Shown piece by piece: positions 51,897 to 59,907 of a DNA stretch of 64,000 bases; positions within the stretch are counted from its first letter, which is position 1, and each line of letters starts with the position of its first letter. A model generated the notes under the pieces. That model ran no database searches. It saw only the letters and a list, made by a program, of their open reading frames with translations, and was not told where the DNA came from. The position numbers and the translations under genes are program-made. This stretch comes from Pigmentiphaga sp. NML080357 (GTDB lineage: Bacteria; Pseudomonadota; Gammaproteobacteria; Burkholderiales; Burkholderiaceae_B), in contig NZ_NINW01000028.1 of assembly GCF_002188465.1 (NCBI RefSeq), positions 62,001-126,000 on the forward strand, in the 5' to 3' direction.

Positions 51897-51983
51897 CCTT
51901 TTGGCCTTTTCAGGATAGGGCCTTTCCCCTTGGCGCCCTTCCTTTGCCCCTTCCCAGCCCTTTGGCCTTTGTCGGAAGCCTTT
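51897..51983. repeat. CCTTT repeats upstream of the relaxase gene
   Basis: The pentamer CCTTT starts at 51897, 51905, 51921, 51941, 51959, 51966 and 51979, seven times in 87 bp, three of them within GGCCTTT. On the relaxase-sense strand this is a purine-rich AAAGG leader. It occupies the gap between the relaxase and the AbiE genes and could be part of a promoter leader or of oriT, neither of which is proven. Confidence 0.45.
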
Positions 51984-52066
51984 GGGTATAGGGCCGCTGC
52001 TTCGCGGGTGCCACGATGAATGCGGCATGGGGCAATCCCGGCAAGTGGGGCGCTGCGGGATGTTCG

Positions 52067-52987
52067 TCAGCTCTGGCCCAAGCCGGTGTCGAGGGCGGCG
52101 GATTGCGCTGCGAAGTCGTCGGGACGGCGCTTGCGGAAGGTTTCGAGATTGGCGAGCTTCCAGCGCAGTGCCGGCAGTTGCGCGGCGTGCTGGCACTGCA
52201 CCAGCGACCAGTCCGGTTCTGCGCGCGCCAGCCCGCTCAGAAACTGCTTGTGCGCGGTGCTCAGTCGCCGTGGCAGCTCGCGCCGCAGCGTGGCGCGAGC
52301 GTCGAGCAGTGTCTCCAGGGAGCAGTCCACTTCGGTCATGCCGACAAAGGCCCGCTCGTACTCGCCGGCGATGTCCTTGTCGTTGCCGAACAGCACTTCG
52401 TGAGGCGGCCGGTTGTGGCCCGCCAAATAGATCACGAAGCACTCGACCATGCCGTCGCTGATGTCGCCCGATTCGTAGAGCTGCCACACGTCGAACAGGT
52501 CGCGGGGGTGCTGCCGATCCAGCGCGGCCACCAGCTTGCTGGCGTACAGCTCGTCCGGTGCCAGAACCGGCAGCTCGAACTCGACGCCGAACAGATCGCT
52601 GGTCTTGGCGCTCAGCGGCCGCCGCTCGACGGGCAGCACGCTGCCTCGGAACACGACGTTGACCTCGATCTTCACCTGGCTGGCGTCGTTCTCGACGATC
52701 AGCTTGGTGTCGCCCAGGTCCTTGGCGCGAACCAGGCGTGTCTGCACGCCCAGTGGTGCAACGCGCGCGGCGATGGCGGCCAGCTCCTGGTTGATGGCTT
52801 GCAGCGCTTCGTCGCGCGGCGTCTGCCACGGGAGGTACACCACGTCGATGTCCACCGACAGGCGCGGCATGTCCCGCACGAAGAGGTTGATGGCCGTGCC
52901 GCCCTTCATGGCGAAGATGTCGTTGGCGAACACGTCGGGCGCGACGGCCAGCAGCAGGCGAACGGTGTCCGCGTAGGTCTTATCCAT
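52067..52987 (-). CDS. abiEii: AbiEii-type nucleotidyltransferase toxin
   Basis: A 306-residue DUF1814 nucleotidyltransferase, the toxin of the type IV AbiE toxin-antitoxin system that causes abortive phage infection. Motif I is the MKGGTAINLFV segment near 30, with DIDVVYLPW near 47 supplying the metal-binding aspartates. The later conserved APDELYASKLVAALDRQHPRDLFDVW is near 160. It follows the antitoxin gene with an 8-bp overlap, the usual order. It sits as cargo between the relaxase and the mating-pair genes. Confidence 0.9.
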   Translation of the reverse strand: MDKTYADTVRLLLAVAPDVFANDIFAMKGGTAINLFVRDMPRLSVDIDVVYLPWQTPRDEALQAINQELAAIAARVAPLGVQTRLVRAKDLGDTKLIVENDASQVKIEVNVVFRGSVLPVERRPLSAKTSDLFGVEFELPVLAPDELYASKLVAALDRQHPRDLFDVWQLYESGDISDGMVECFVIYLAGHNRPPHEVLFGNDKDIAGEYERAFVGMTEVDCSLETLLDARATLRRELPRRLSTAHKQFLSGLARAEPDWSLVQCQHAAQLPALRWKLANLETFRKRRPDDFAAQSAALDTGLGQS

Positions 52988-53738
52988 GAGGTTTCAGGCT
53001 CAGCAAGGTGCCGTCATCGAGCCGGCTCATCCAGCGCGTGGTGCTGCCGGTGCGAACCGGGTACTGCTCCAGCAGGGCATCGACATCCACAAGGCTGGTC
53101 TCGCGCGCCCAGGTCAGGAACAGGCGCACGGCCTTCACGCTGGAGCAGCAGGACAGCAGTTGCCCGAGCAAGTCCTTGCGGGGGGAACGCAGTCCATCGA
53201 AGAGGTTGCGGGCCTCTTCGAGGCTCTGCTTGACGCCGGCTTCGTACAGCAGCTCCAGCACGGCACGCTCGGGGGCTGCCACCCGCAGATCCTCGGGTAG
53301 GCCAGGCGGCGTGGTCAGGGTCTTGCCGGCCAGCGCCGTATCCGGCCAGTCGAACAGGCGGGCGTGGACGTAGCGGGCCGGAAAGCGCGAAGTGAACCAG
53401 GCCGGCAACGCGAAGCGACCGTCGCCCCACAGCACCAGCACCTCCCGGCTGCCCAGGTTGTGCCGCACACCCTGCAGGGCCAGGGCGCTCTTGCCGCCGA
53501 CGTGCAGGCCGGGCACGCGCTGTTGCAGGAACTTCAGCGCACCGTAGACCCCGAATTCATCGTTCGGGAAGGCATAGACGCCATGGGCCAAGCGCACGAG
53601 CCATCCGCCGTCGGCATAGTGGGCGGCGAGCTGGGGCGACACCCCGAACTGGCTCAGGGTGGCAAGGTCGAACGGCGCCCCGCGGGGGAGTCCCGCCTGC
53701 AGCCGCTTGATTACCTGGTGCCTAGAATTTCCATCCAT
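52980..53738 (-). CDS. abiEi: AbiEi-type antitoxin, transcriptional regulator
   Basis: A 252-residue antitoxin. The N-terminal winged helix is seen in FDLATLSQFGVSPQLAAHYADGGWLVRLAHGVYAF (residues about 22-57), and the C-terminal antitoxin domain includes LQGVRHNLGSREVLVLWG and APERAVLELLYEAGVKQ. The start at 53738 is preferred because the longer frame to 53807 runs through a palindrome and -10-like sequence. AbiEi proteins repress their own operon by binding inverted repeats, and GCTAT-AAAA-ATAGC lies immediately upstream. Confidence 0.88.
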   Translation of the reverse strand: MDGNSRHQVIKRLQAGLPRGAPFDLATLSQFGVSPQLAAHYADGGWLVRLAHGVYAFPNDEFGVYGALKFLQQRVPGLHVGGKSALALQGVRHNLGSREVLVLWGDGRFALPAWFTSRFPARYVHARLFDWPDTALAGKTLTTPPGLPEDLRVAAPERAVLELLYEAGVKQSLEEARNLFDGLRSPRKDLLGQLLSCCSSVKAVRLFLTWARETSLVDVDALLEQYPVRTGSTTRWMSRLDDGTLLSLKPHG

Positions 53739-53752
53739 GCTATAAAAATAGC
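53739..53752 (-). promoter_or_regulatory. Inverted repeat / -10 region at the abiEi start
   Basis: GCTAT (53739-53743) and ATAGC (53748-53752) flank AAAA, directly abutting the ATG at 53738. On the minus strand it reads TATTTT, which would place the transcription start near the A of ATG. It may combine a promoter -10 and autorepression operator for a leaderless transcript, since no ribosome site is visible. Confidence 0.5.
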
Positions 53753-53961
53753 ACGGAATCCAATCAGCCCCTAGAGCTATCGCAGGAACGCGCAGGGAAA
53801 GTAGCATAAGGTTTTATTTATCATGCAGAATCTAATCGACCTGCGACCCAGGCCGACCCGGCTCTGCCAGCCGCAACCCGCCCTCCTGGTCGCGGTCTAT
53901 GCTGGAGGGCAAGCCCCAACCGGCCGCTCCATGAGGTGAGGCACCACTGAAGCCGAGGCAC

Positions 53962-54336
53962 ATGAACATGACCACCAACACGCACAACGGGCGCTGGAGC
54001 CACCGGCTGGGCCGGGGGGCTGGCCGTGCCTGGCGTGGATACCTGCGCCGCGAGCAGCGTGTCGCCGGCTGGCTGGTGACGCGCGGGGTGCCCGCGGGCG
54101 CGGCGACGGCGGTGCTCTGGATCGTCAAGCTGGCCGTACTTGGCATGCTGCTATACACCGTATCCTGGCTCGTCCTGCTGCTGGCCTTTGCGGTGATCGC
54201 TGCCTGGATGGTACGCAACGTCGATGCCGACGAAAGCAGTGATGATGACGAGCCTCAATGGCGAAACGGCCTGGACGGATACGGTCTCTACCGGGGCGAG
54301 GTACGCATCGACGGCGGCAGCGCGGACGACGAGTAG
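53962..54336 (+). CDS. DUF3742 family membrane protein
   Basis: A 124-residue protein conserved in this class of elements. The basic N-terminus (WSHRLGRGAGRAWRGYLRREQR) is followed by one or two membrane helices near residues 47-80 (AVLWIVKLAVLGMLLYTVSWLVLLLAFAV region) and an acidic tail rich in Asp/Glu. It is on the opposite strand to the mating-pair genes and converges on TraG-like with 16 bp between stops. The function is not established. Confidence 0.8.
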   Translation: MNMTTNTHNGRWSHRLGRGAGRAWRGYLRREQRVAGWLVTRGVPAGAATAVLWIVKLAVLGMLLYTVSWLVLLLAFAVIAAWMVRNVDADESSDDDEPQWRNGLDGYGLYRGEVRIDGGSADDE

Positions 54337-54352
54337 CTCGCCACTCTCGGCG

Positions 54353-55876
54353 CTACTTCGCCTTCGCTGCTTTGATTGCAAGGTCAGCGCCTTTGCCTCC
54401 CGCAGATTTGGCGCCATCGGTGGCTGCTGAGAGCATCTGCGAAATGCTGCCTACGCGGACACCAACCCACGCGAGCGCAGCTACCCAGAAACCCGGTAGC
54501 ACGATGAACATCATCGCCATGACGAAGTTCAGCAACATGTCGCCAAAGGCGTTGTTCAAACCGATCAACGGATCGAAGTTCGTGTGCGGCCTGTCCGCGC
54601 CAAACCCCCAGCCGTAGAGCGCATCCAAGATCGTGCTGTCGATCCAGCGTGCGAGCTGGAACCAGAAGTCCACGAAGAACAGCGCGAACTGGACGCAGCT
54701 CACCGTCACCACCGTCTTCAGGTCGTAGGTGCCGATCAGCAGCACCAGCGGGATGCAGATGACGAGCGCCATCTTGAGCATGGTCAGCACCATCGGCAGC
54801 GCCTGGCGCACCACGTCCATCGCCGGAAAGAAGCCCAGCGAGCCGACGGTCAGCCCCAGGTCGCTCGCGCCGCGCGTGACGATGTTCGACAGCGTCTTGT
54901 CGATCTGGCCGCCGTAGTCGGTGTAGACGGCGCCCTGGTTCATCTTCTGCTGCCGCGGTGAGACGACGGCGCGGATCACCGAGTCATTGACCTCGCGCTG
55001 CGACAGGAAGCCCACCCAGCGCCCGATGCGGGTCAGCAGGTCCGGGTCGACCTGTGCCAGCAGCCGGCTGCGCAGCCCCTGGCCACCATCGGCCCACCAC
55101 TGCCGGCAGGACGGATAGCCGCCGCCGCTGTCCACCTGTGCCAACCCCGCATCGCGGGTCGCGTCGTAGGGCCAGGCCGTGCGTGGGGTCTTGGCGCGAT
55201 AGGTGTCATAGAAGCCGGGCGTGTCGAGGAAGTAACTCGACCCGATCCAGGTGACGTCGTTCATCTGCTCGTCGGAGAGCGTCGGCCGGTTCATGAACAG
55301 CTTGGCGCGCGACGGCCCGTAGCAGTCGTGCGTGAAGTCGGCGACCTCCTGTGCCAGCACCGGATCGTCGATGCGCGTGGCATCCACATCCATGCGAATC
55401 TGACGCAGGTCCGTGCCGCAGGGAATCGCCGCCACCGCGGAGCCCGTCACGGCTTTCGACAGCGCGTGCATGAAGAACCACCACACCGGCACCAGCGCGC
55501 TCTGGTCGTTGAGCGCCGTGTAGACGTTGGACCAGCCCGTGTCGTTGGGCAGCGGGACGTTGACCTGGCATTGCGCGGAGCGCGTGGTGTCGAACCTGAT
55601 CGTGGCGAGATCCACCGGGATGAACGGGATGCCCGCGAACATGATGACCACGATCGCCACCCACACCCGGTTCTCGATGCGCATCGTCGACAGCACACCC
55701 TTGTTGCCCTCGTCCGCACCTTCGCTGCGGGCCTTGAGCCATTCCTGGATCACGATGGCCACGAACGGCAGCGCGAACACGCCGCTGGCCACGAGGATGC
55801 TCCAGATGCCGTTGTTGACCACCCAAGCCACCAGGGTCAGGTAATACTCCAAGTAGTCCGTGGTGTAGAGCGTCAT
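54353..55876 (-). CDS. TraG N-terminal-domain conjugative transfer protein
   Basis: A 507-residue inner-membrane protein matching the TraG_N family, involved in mating-pair formation. Several hydrophobic segments are evident: residues about 15-45, 70-95, a cluster near 350-400 (VLTMLKMALVICIPLVLLIGTYDL) and 450-480. Periplasmic Cys residues in the middle (ECR-like QCQVNV, IPCGTD, HDCYG, PSCRQWW) suggest disulfides, consistent with a thioredoxin-like gene in the same cluster. It is the last gene of the minus-strand transfer operon seen here. Confidence 0.85.
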   Translation of the reverse strand: MTLYTTDYLEYYLTLVAWVVNNGIWSILVASGVFALPFVAIVIQEWLKARSEGADEGNKGVLSTMRIENRVWVAIVVIMFAGIPFIPVDLATIRFDTTRSAQCQVNVPLPNDTGWSNVYTALNDQSALVPVWWFFMHALSKAVTGSAVAAIPCGTDLRQIRMDVDATRIDDPVLAQEVADFTHDCYGPSRAKLFMNRPTLSDEQMNDVTWIGSSYFLDTPGFYDTYRAKTPRTAWPYDATRDAGLAQVDSGGGYPSCRQWWADGGQGLRSRLLAQVDPDLLTRIGRWVGFLSQREVNDSVIRAVVSPRQQKMNQGAVYTDYGGQIDKTLSNIVTRGASDLGLTVGSLGFFPAMDVVRQALPMVLTMLKMALVICIPLVLLIGTYDLKTVVTVSCVQFALFFVDFWFQLARWIDSTILDALYGWGFGADRPHTNFDPLIGLNNAFGDMLLNFVMAMMFIVLPGFWVAALAWVGVRVGSISQMLSAATDGAKSAGGKGADLAIKAAKAK

Positions 55877-55891
55877 GCCTGCCTCCCGGTC

Positions 55892-56245
55892 TCAGCCGTG
55901 CCGCAGCAGCTGGCTGGCTTCCAGCGCGACCACGGCGATGACGGCCGCGATCTCCGTGCGCAGCAGGCGCTGATGCGTCTCGCGGGACGGCTCCCGCCGC
56001 AACAGGCGCCGACGCATCCACCACCAGCCGTAAGCCGTCGCTCCGTAGAGGCACAGACGCCACACGAAGAAGTGGCCGGCGTGCGCCTGCAGCCAGTGCT
56101 GCCAGCCCTCGACGCCGCCGACCACGTGGATGCCGGCGATGTTCACCGCCACCGCGGCAGCGACCACCAGCAAGGTCCACAGCAGCGCCACGCCGACGCG
56201 GCGGTTGAACAGCCATGGCAGCCGCAGCCAGGCCAGCCGGCTCAT
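55892..56245 (-). CDS. Small ICE membrane protein
   Basis: A 117-residue protein with three hydrophobic helices: residues about 18-38, 58-75 and 95-112. I recognise no named domain. Its ATG overlaps the stop of the upstream PFL_4711-type gene (ATGA) and it ends 15 bp before the TraG-like gene, so it belongs to the transfer operon. Confidence 0.75.
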   Translation of the reverse strand: MSRLAWLRLPWLFNRRVGVALLWTLLVVAAAVAVNIAGIHVVGGVEGWQHWLQAHAGHFFVWRLCLYGATAYGWWWMRRRLLRREPSRETHQRLLRTEIAAVIAVVALEASQLLRHG

Positions 56246-57648
56246 GGCGTACCGCTCCGCGGCTTCTGGATTTCCCGCAGACGGTCGCGCGTGGTGTCGC
56301 CCTCGAAGACGCCGCGCGAGCCGGCAGCGCGGGTGCTGTGGCGCTGGATGATCGCCATCGCCGAGTTGCCGGCCAGCGTGCGCCGCAGTTCCAGCTCGGT
56401 CTTGAGGTTGTTGATCTCCTGCTCCAGCGCGCTGTTCTCCTGGTCGACCGCCTGCACGGCCAGCTCGTTGGCAGCGACGTTCGGCTCCTTCTTGCCGGTC
56501 AGCAACGTGCGTTGCAGCAGCAGGGCCTTCTCCAGCACGCTGGACAGCGCAGCCTCGGACGCGAGGCGCCGGCCCAGCACGTCCTGGTCGGGTTCGTCAC
56601 GCAGGGCCTCGATCACGCCGCGGGTGATCGGCAGCGAGCTGCTGCCGGCTGCGTCGAGATTGGCCAACGTCGTCGGCCGGGCGCCCGTCACCAGTTCCTG
56701 CAGCGCCTGCAGCTTGGTCTCGTACTCTTCCTGGATCATTGGCGTGAGCCCGACGCCAGGCGTGGTCTGGGTCTTCGTGCAGTTTTCGCAGGTGCGTTGC
56801 TCGCGTTCGCCCAGAACTCGATTCGCAAAGGCCGCGGCCGCGCCAGGCGAGGACCAGGTTTGGCAGGTCAGGCGGTTGCCGCAGGCGCTGCGCGCGATCG
56901 ACGAGGTATCGGTGGCGCTGCGCCCGTTGAGCAGGTTGTAGCCCGCGCGCGTCACGTCGCCGACCACCTTGATCGAACTCTGGCCGGAGCCGCCCGCGTT
57001 GCCGCCGCCGACCCAGGGCACGCCGTTGTTCCCTTTGTTGGACTCGGCCTGCTCGATGGCGGAGACGGCATCGGTGCTGCTGACCGCATCCCGCAGCGCC
57101 ATCCCCTCGGCGAGCTGGTCCCAGCCGGCTTGACCGCCGGCCATGTCCGCCATGCGATTGGCGATGGCCCGGCAGGTCATCTTCGAGCGGTCGAAATCCA
57201 GGCGCGCCTGGAGGATGCCGTTGGTGAGCAGGTTGTACAGCCCCGGGTCGGCGCGCTGGATGATCAGGGCCGGCAGCGAGGCCACGGCGCTGGTGGCATT
57301 CTGGATCACGTTGCTCATGATCGTCTGGAAGCCGTTGGTGATGCCGTTGAGCTGGTTCTGCAGCGTCGTGGTGATGCTCATGTCGCCGCAGATCAGGTTG
57401 CTGTTCCAGCCGACGCCGACGCCGATGCTCTGCATGTTGCCGGCACCACCCATCGACACGGCCCGACCGCCGCCGATGCTGTAGAGCACGTCGTCGCCGA
57501 TCACGCTGCCGCTGACGTTCACGCCATTGGGATCGATGCGCGTCTGCGCCCAGGCGACGCCGACGACCAGCGTGATGGCCGCCACGAGCAGCGTGGCCCG
57601 CAAGGGCGATTTCGCGCGGTGCAGGAAGTCAGGGAGGGAGGCGTTCAT
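56242..57648 (-). CDS. Integrating conjugative element protein, PFL_4711 family (TIGR03755-like)
   Basis: A 468-residue exported protein. The start at 57648 (MNASLPDFLHRAKSPLRATLLVAAI) gives a signal peptide with cleavage near VAWAQT. The mature region begins RIDPNGVNVSGSVIGDDVLYSIGGG, a glycine-rich beginning typical of this family, and includes NLICGDMSITTTLQNQLNGITNGFQ near 85 and paired Cys near 275 (CGNRLTCQTW) and 303 (CENC). Residues about 400-440 form a coiled coil with EINNLKTELELRR. It resembles TraH-type mating-pair components by position. Confidence 0.85.
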   Translation of the reverse strand: MNASLPDFLHRAKSPLRATLLVAAITLVVGVAWAQTRIDPNGVNVSGSVIGDDVLYSIGGGRAVSMGGAGNMQSIGVGVGWNSNLICGDMSITTTLQNQLNGITNGFQTIMSNVIQNATSAVASLPALIIQRADPGLYNLLTNGILQARLDFDRSKMTCRAIANRMADMAGGQAGWDQLAEGMALRDAVSSTDAVSAIEQAESNKGNNGVPWVGGGNAGGSGQSSIKVVGDVTRAGYNLLNGRSATDTSSIARSACGNRLTCQTWSSPGAAAAFANRVLGEREQRTCENCTKTQTTPGVGLTPMIQEEYETKLQALQELVTGARPTTLANLDAAGSSSLPITRGVIEALRDEPDQDVLGRRLASEAALSSVLEKALLLQRTLLTGKKEPNVAANELAVQAVDQENSALEQEINNLKTELELRRTLAGNSAMAIIQRHSTRAAGSRGVFEGDTTRDRLREIQKPRSGTP

Positions 57649-57658
57649 CGTGGGTTTC

Positions 57659-58603
57659 TCACATGAAATCGACGCTGCCGAGGAAGACCTGGCCACGGCG
57701 CCGGCAGCAGGAGTAAGGCCGCCACAAGGCCCAGGCGTAGTCGCCCTGCTGGGCCTGCACGCGGGTGCGGCTGTGCGGGAAGACCACGCAACTGTTCGAG
57801 AGCGTGGGCGTCAGCTCCTGCCACTTGCCCGTCGAGGCGTCGGTCTCCATCAGCGCGCCGGCCGGCCAGTAGCCGTCGCGGGCGTTGGCCAGCAGAGGCT
57901 GGTACACGTGAATCTGGTTGCGGCGCGTCACGATGTCGCCCGCGCGCTGCGCGACCACGGCGCCGCTCTTGTGGTCGTCGGTCTGGTGCAGGAAGCCACC
58001 GCGGGGATACACGTTGCCCCAGAGGTTCAGGCCGGTGCGCGTACCGATTTCGCGCCGGCCGGGGATGAGCGCTTCGGGGTAGAACGCTTCCGGGATGTTG
58101 TAGCGCCAGGCGATCGTGTCGAGCGTGCTCAGCAGATACGGCATGAAGGCCGTGCCAGCGCCTTCGCAGGTGTAGCCGGAGGCGCTGGCGAACTGGCTGA
58201 ACACCATCCCGGCCGGATGGCCGATGACATCGACGTTCTTGAACTTGGCGAGGTTGTTCTCGTTGTCGTGATTGGTCGTGCCGTCACCGCCCGCCTTGGC
58301 GGTCGGGTTGGGCATGCTCATCGCCCTGACTTCCAGCCACGGGTTTTCGCCGGTGTTCGAGTAGCTCGAGACCACCGCATCGGGGACGTAGTGGCGCACC
58401 TTGACGGAAGTGCGAACCGAGCAGCCGAAGGGCGTGCAGTACAGCCAGTAGCAGATTCCGACCACGCGGTATTCGAGGCAGTCGGGGGACAGCGCCGACG
58501 AGACGATGGTGGCGGTGTCCAGGGCGAACGTCGATGTGGCCGTGCCCAGCAGCAGCGAGGCAACGGTGGCGCGCAGGCGCCGGCGTGCCAGCAGGAGGCT
58601 CAT
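57659..58603 (-). CDS. Integrating conjugative element protein, PFL_4710 family (TIGR03756-like, TraU-like)
   Basis: A 314-residue exported protein with signal peptide MSLLLARRRLRATVASLLLG (cleavage near TSTFA). The Cys-rich mature N-terminus (DCLEYRVVGICYWLYCTPFGC) and a C-terminal YSCCRRR suggest several disulfides, as in TraU-type proteins. It is separated by 10 bp from the PFL_4711-type gene and overlaps the upstream gene by 4 bp. Confidence 0.85.
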   Translation of the reverse strand: MSLLLARRRLRATVASLLLGTATSTFALDTATIVSSALSPDCLEYRVVGICYWLYCTPFGCSVRTSVKVRHYVPDAVVSSYSNTGENPWLEVRAMSMPNPTAKAGGDGTTNHDNENNLAKFKNVDVIGHPAGMVFSQFASASGYTCEGAGTAFMPYLLSTLDTIAWRYNIPEAFYPEALIPGRREIGTRTGLNLWGNVYPRGGFLHQTDDHKSGAVVAQRAGDIVTRRNQIHVYQPLLANARDGYWPAGALMETDASTGKWQELTPTLSNSCVVFPHSRTRVQAQQGDYAWALWRPYSCCRRRGQVFLGSVDFM

Positions 58604-59049
58604 GGCTGCGTGCTCCGGTAGGCGTTGATGCGCGCGACGGCGCGGGACACGCCGGGCTCGCCGTAGACCACATAGCGTCGATCGACCACCACGGCGGGAA
58701 TCTTGGCGATGCCCAGTCCCCAGGCATCCGCGACACCTTGGTAGGCGTGGCCGATGCGGCGTTGAAGGGCCTCGCCGCCGTCATGCAACCGCTGCCGCAC
58801 CAGGGCTGCGGCCTGTTGCGGGTCGGCCGGCAGGTGCGCGGCGAGTTCGACCTCGATGCGCGTGGCCTGGTCCAGCTCGATGATCCGCACGCCGGCCGGG
58901 GCCTGCACCGGATGACGGCCGTCGGTGACGACGAGCACATCGGTGGCCGCCGCGATGGGACCGAGCAGCGCGGTGCACAGTCCAGCGGCCACCCTCGCGG
59001 CCAGGGGGCGCCGCGAGACGGCAGGAAGATCGAGGGAATGAACCGGCAT
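58600..59049 (-). CDS. Integrating conjugative element protein, TIGR03757-like (PFL_4709 family)
   Basis: A 149-residue protein with an N-terminal hydrophobic signal (AARVAAGLCTALLGPIAAA) and the family segment VLVVTDGRHPVQAPAGVRIIELD near 40, followed by GLGIAKIPAVVVDRRYVVYG near 115, a thioredoxin-fold-like end that resembles TrbC/TraW-type proteins. It is the first gene of a transcription unit of its own, because a terminator separates it from radC upstream. Confidence 0.83.
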   Translation of the reverse strand: MPVHSLDLPAVSRRPLAARVAAGLCTALLGPIAAATDVLVVTDGRHPVQAPAGVRIIELDQATRIEVELAAHLPADPQQAAALVRQRLHDGGEALQRRIGHAYQGVADAWGLGIAKIPAVVVDRRYVVYGEPGVSRAVARINAYRSTQP

Positions 59050-59154
59050 GTCGCGCCTCCGCGGAGTCGATGCAGACTCGTAGTCGAGCGCAACGCAGAT
59101 CAGGGAACGACAAAGAAACCGAAACCGGTCAGTCCCGATTTCTCGGCGGGTCGG

Positions 59155-59184
59155 CGAAAGGAAACGGGAGCCAAGGGCTCCCGT
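59155..59184 (-). terminator. Rho-independent terminator of radC-like gene
   Basis: On the minus strand ACGGGAGCC and GGCTCCCGT (59184-59164) form a perfect 9-bp stem with a 3-nt loop, then TTCCTTT. It begins 34 bp after the radC-like stop. The rest of 59050-59217 shows no gene. Confidence 0.8.
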
Positions 59185-59217
59185 GGTGATGACATGAATG
59201 CGCGTCCGCTGGTGCTG

Positions 59218-59712
59218 CTACAGCAAGCCGGCTTCGGCGAACGAGTACGGGCTGCCCTTGCCGACGATGAAGTGATCCAGCACCCGGACATCGACGGTGG
59301 CCAGGGCGCTCTTCAGCCGCTCGGTGATCACACGATCGGCGGCCGAGGGCTCGGTGTTCCCCGAGGGATGCTGATGCGCCAGGATCAGCGCCGAAGCGTT
59401 GAGCGCCAGCGCACGCTGGACCACCACCCTCGGATACACCGAAGTCTGGTCGACCGTGCCCTTGAACAGCGGCTCGTAGGCGAGCACCTGGTGCTGGTTG
59501 TCGAGAAACACGACGGCGAAGATTTCGTTCGGCTCCGCGACCAGTTTCAGGCGCAGGTAGTCGCGCACGGCGGCGGGACTGCCCAGCGCCGGACCGGCCT
59601 TGAACACGCGGTTCTCCAGCAGGGTGATGGCCTGCTGGATGATCCAGTCTTCGTGCTGGGCGGCGATCAGGGTGAGCGACTCCGGGCGGGAGTCGGCGAT
59701 GGCAAGAGACAT
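59218..59712 (-). CDS. RadC-like JAB/MPN-domain protein
   Basis: A 164-residue protein that is only the JAMM metalloprotease-like domain of RadC. The zinc motif is complete: Glu in [14 protein letters not shown] near 68, His-x-His in [18 protein letters not shown] near 115, with the distal Asp. The N-terminal helix-hairpin-helix of chromosomal RadC is missing. Such short forms are common on mobile elements and have no proven role in repair. The gene is bracketed by two hairpins, so it looks like an independent unit in the transfer region. Confidence 0.87.
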   Translation of the reverse strand: MSLAIADSRPESLTLIAAQHEDWIIQQAITLLENRVFKAGPALGSPAAVRDYLRLKLVAEPNEIFAVVFLDNQHQVLAYEPLFKGTVDQTSVYPRVVVQRALALNASALILAHQHPSGNTEPSAADRVITERLKSALATVDVRVLDHFIVGKGSPYSFAEAGLL

Positions 59713-59748
59713 GGCGAACCTCCAATGGATGAGATCGGAGGGCGCCTG

Positions 59749-59774
59749 CCCCAGGAGGGCAAACCCTCCTGGGG
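59749..59774 (-). terminator. Strong stem-loop between thioredoxin-like and radC-like genes
   Basis: CCCCAGGAGGG (59749-59759) and CCCTCCTGGGG (59764-59774) form a perfect 11-bp stem with a 4-nt loop. There is no T tract, so it may be a processing or pausing signal, or a structured leader 36 bp before the radC-like start. The remainder of 59713-59907 holds nothing recognisable. Confidence 0.55.
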
Positions 59775-59907
59775 ACGATGGGGATGGAACGGGTGACGAG
59801 CGGGCATCCACCACCGCGGATGCGGTGGCTGTTCGCGTCAAGGGATGCGATGCGAACGGGTTTCGATCAACGCGGACAAGCCGCGCCGCAGCCTTGAAGA
59901 TCGATGG

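Noticed and set aside
51897-51983. CRISPR-like array from the CCTTT repeats
   Set aside because: The repeats are 5-7 bp long with irregular spacing and no cas genes are present; no CRISPR array is seen anywhere in the window.
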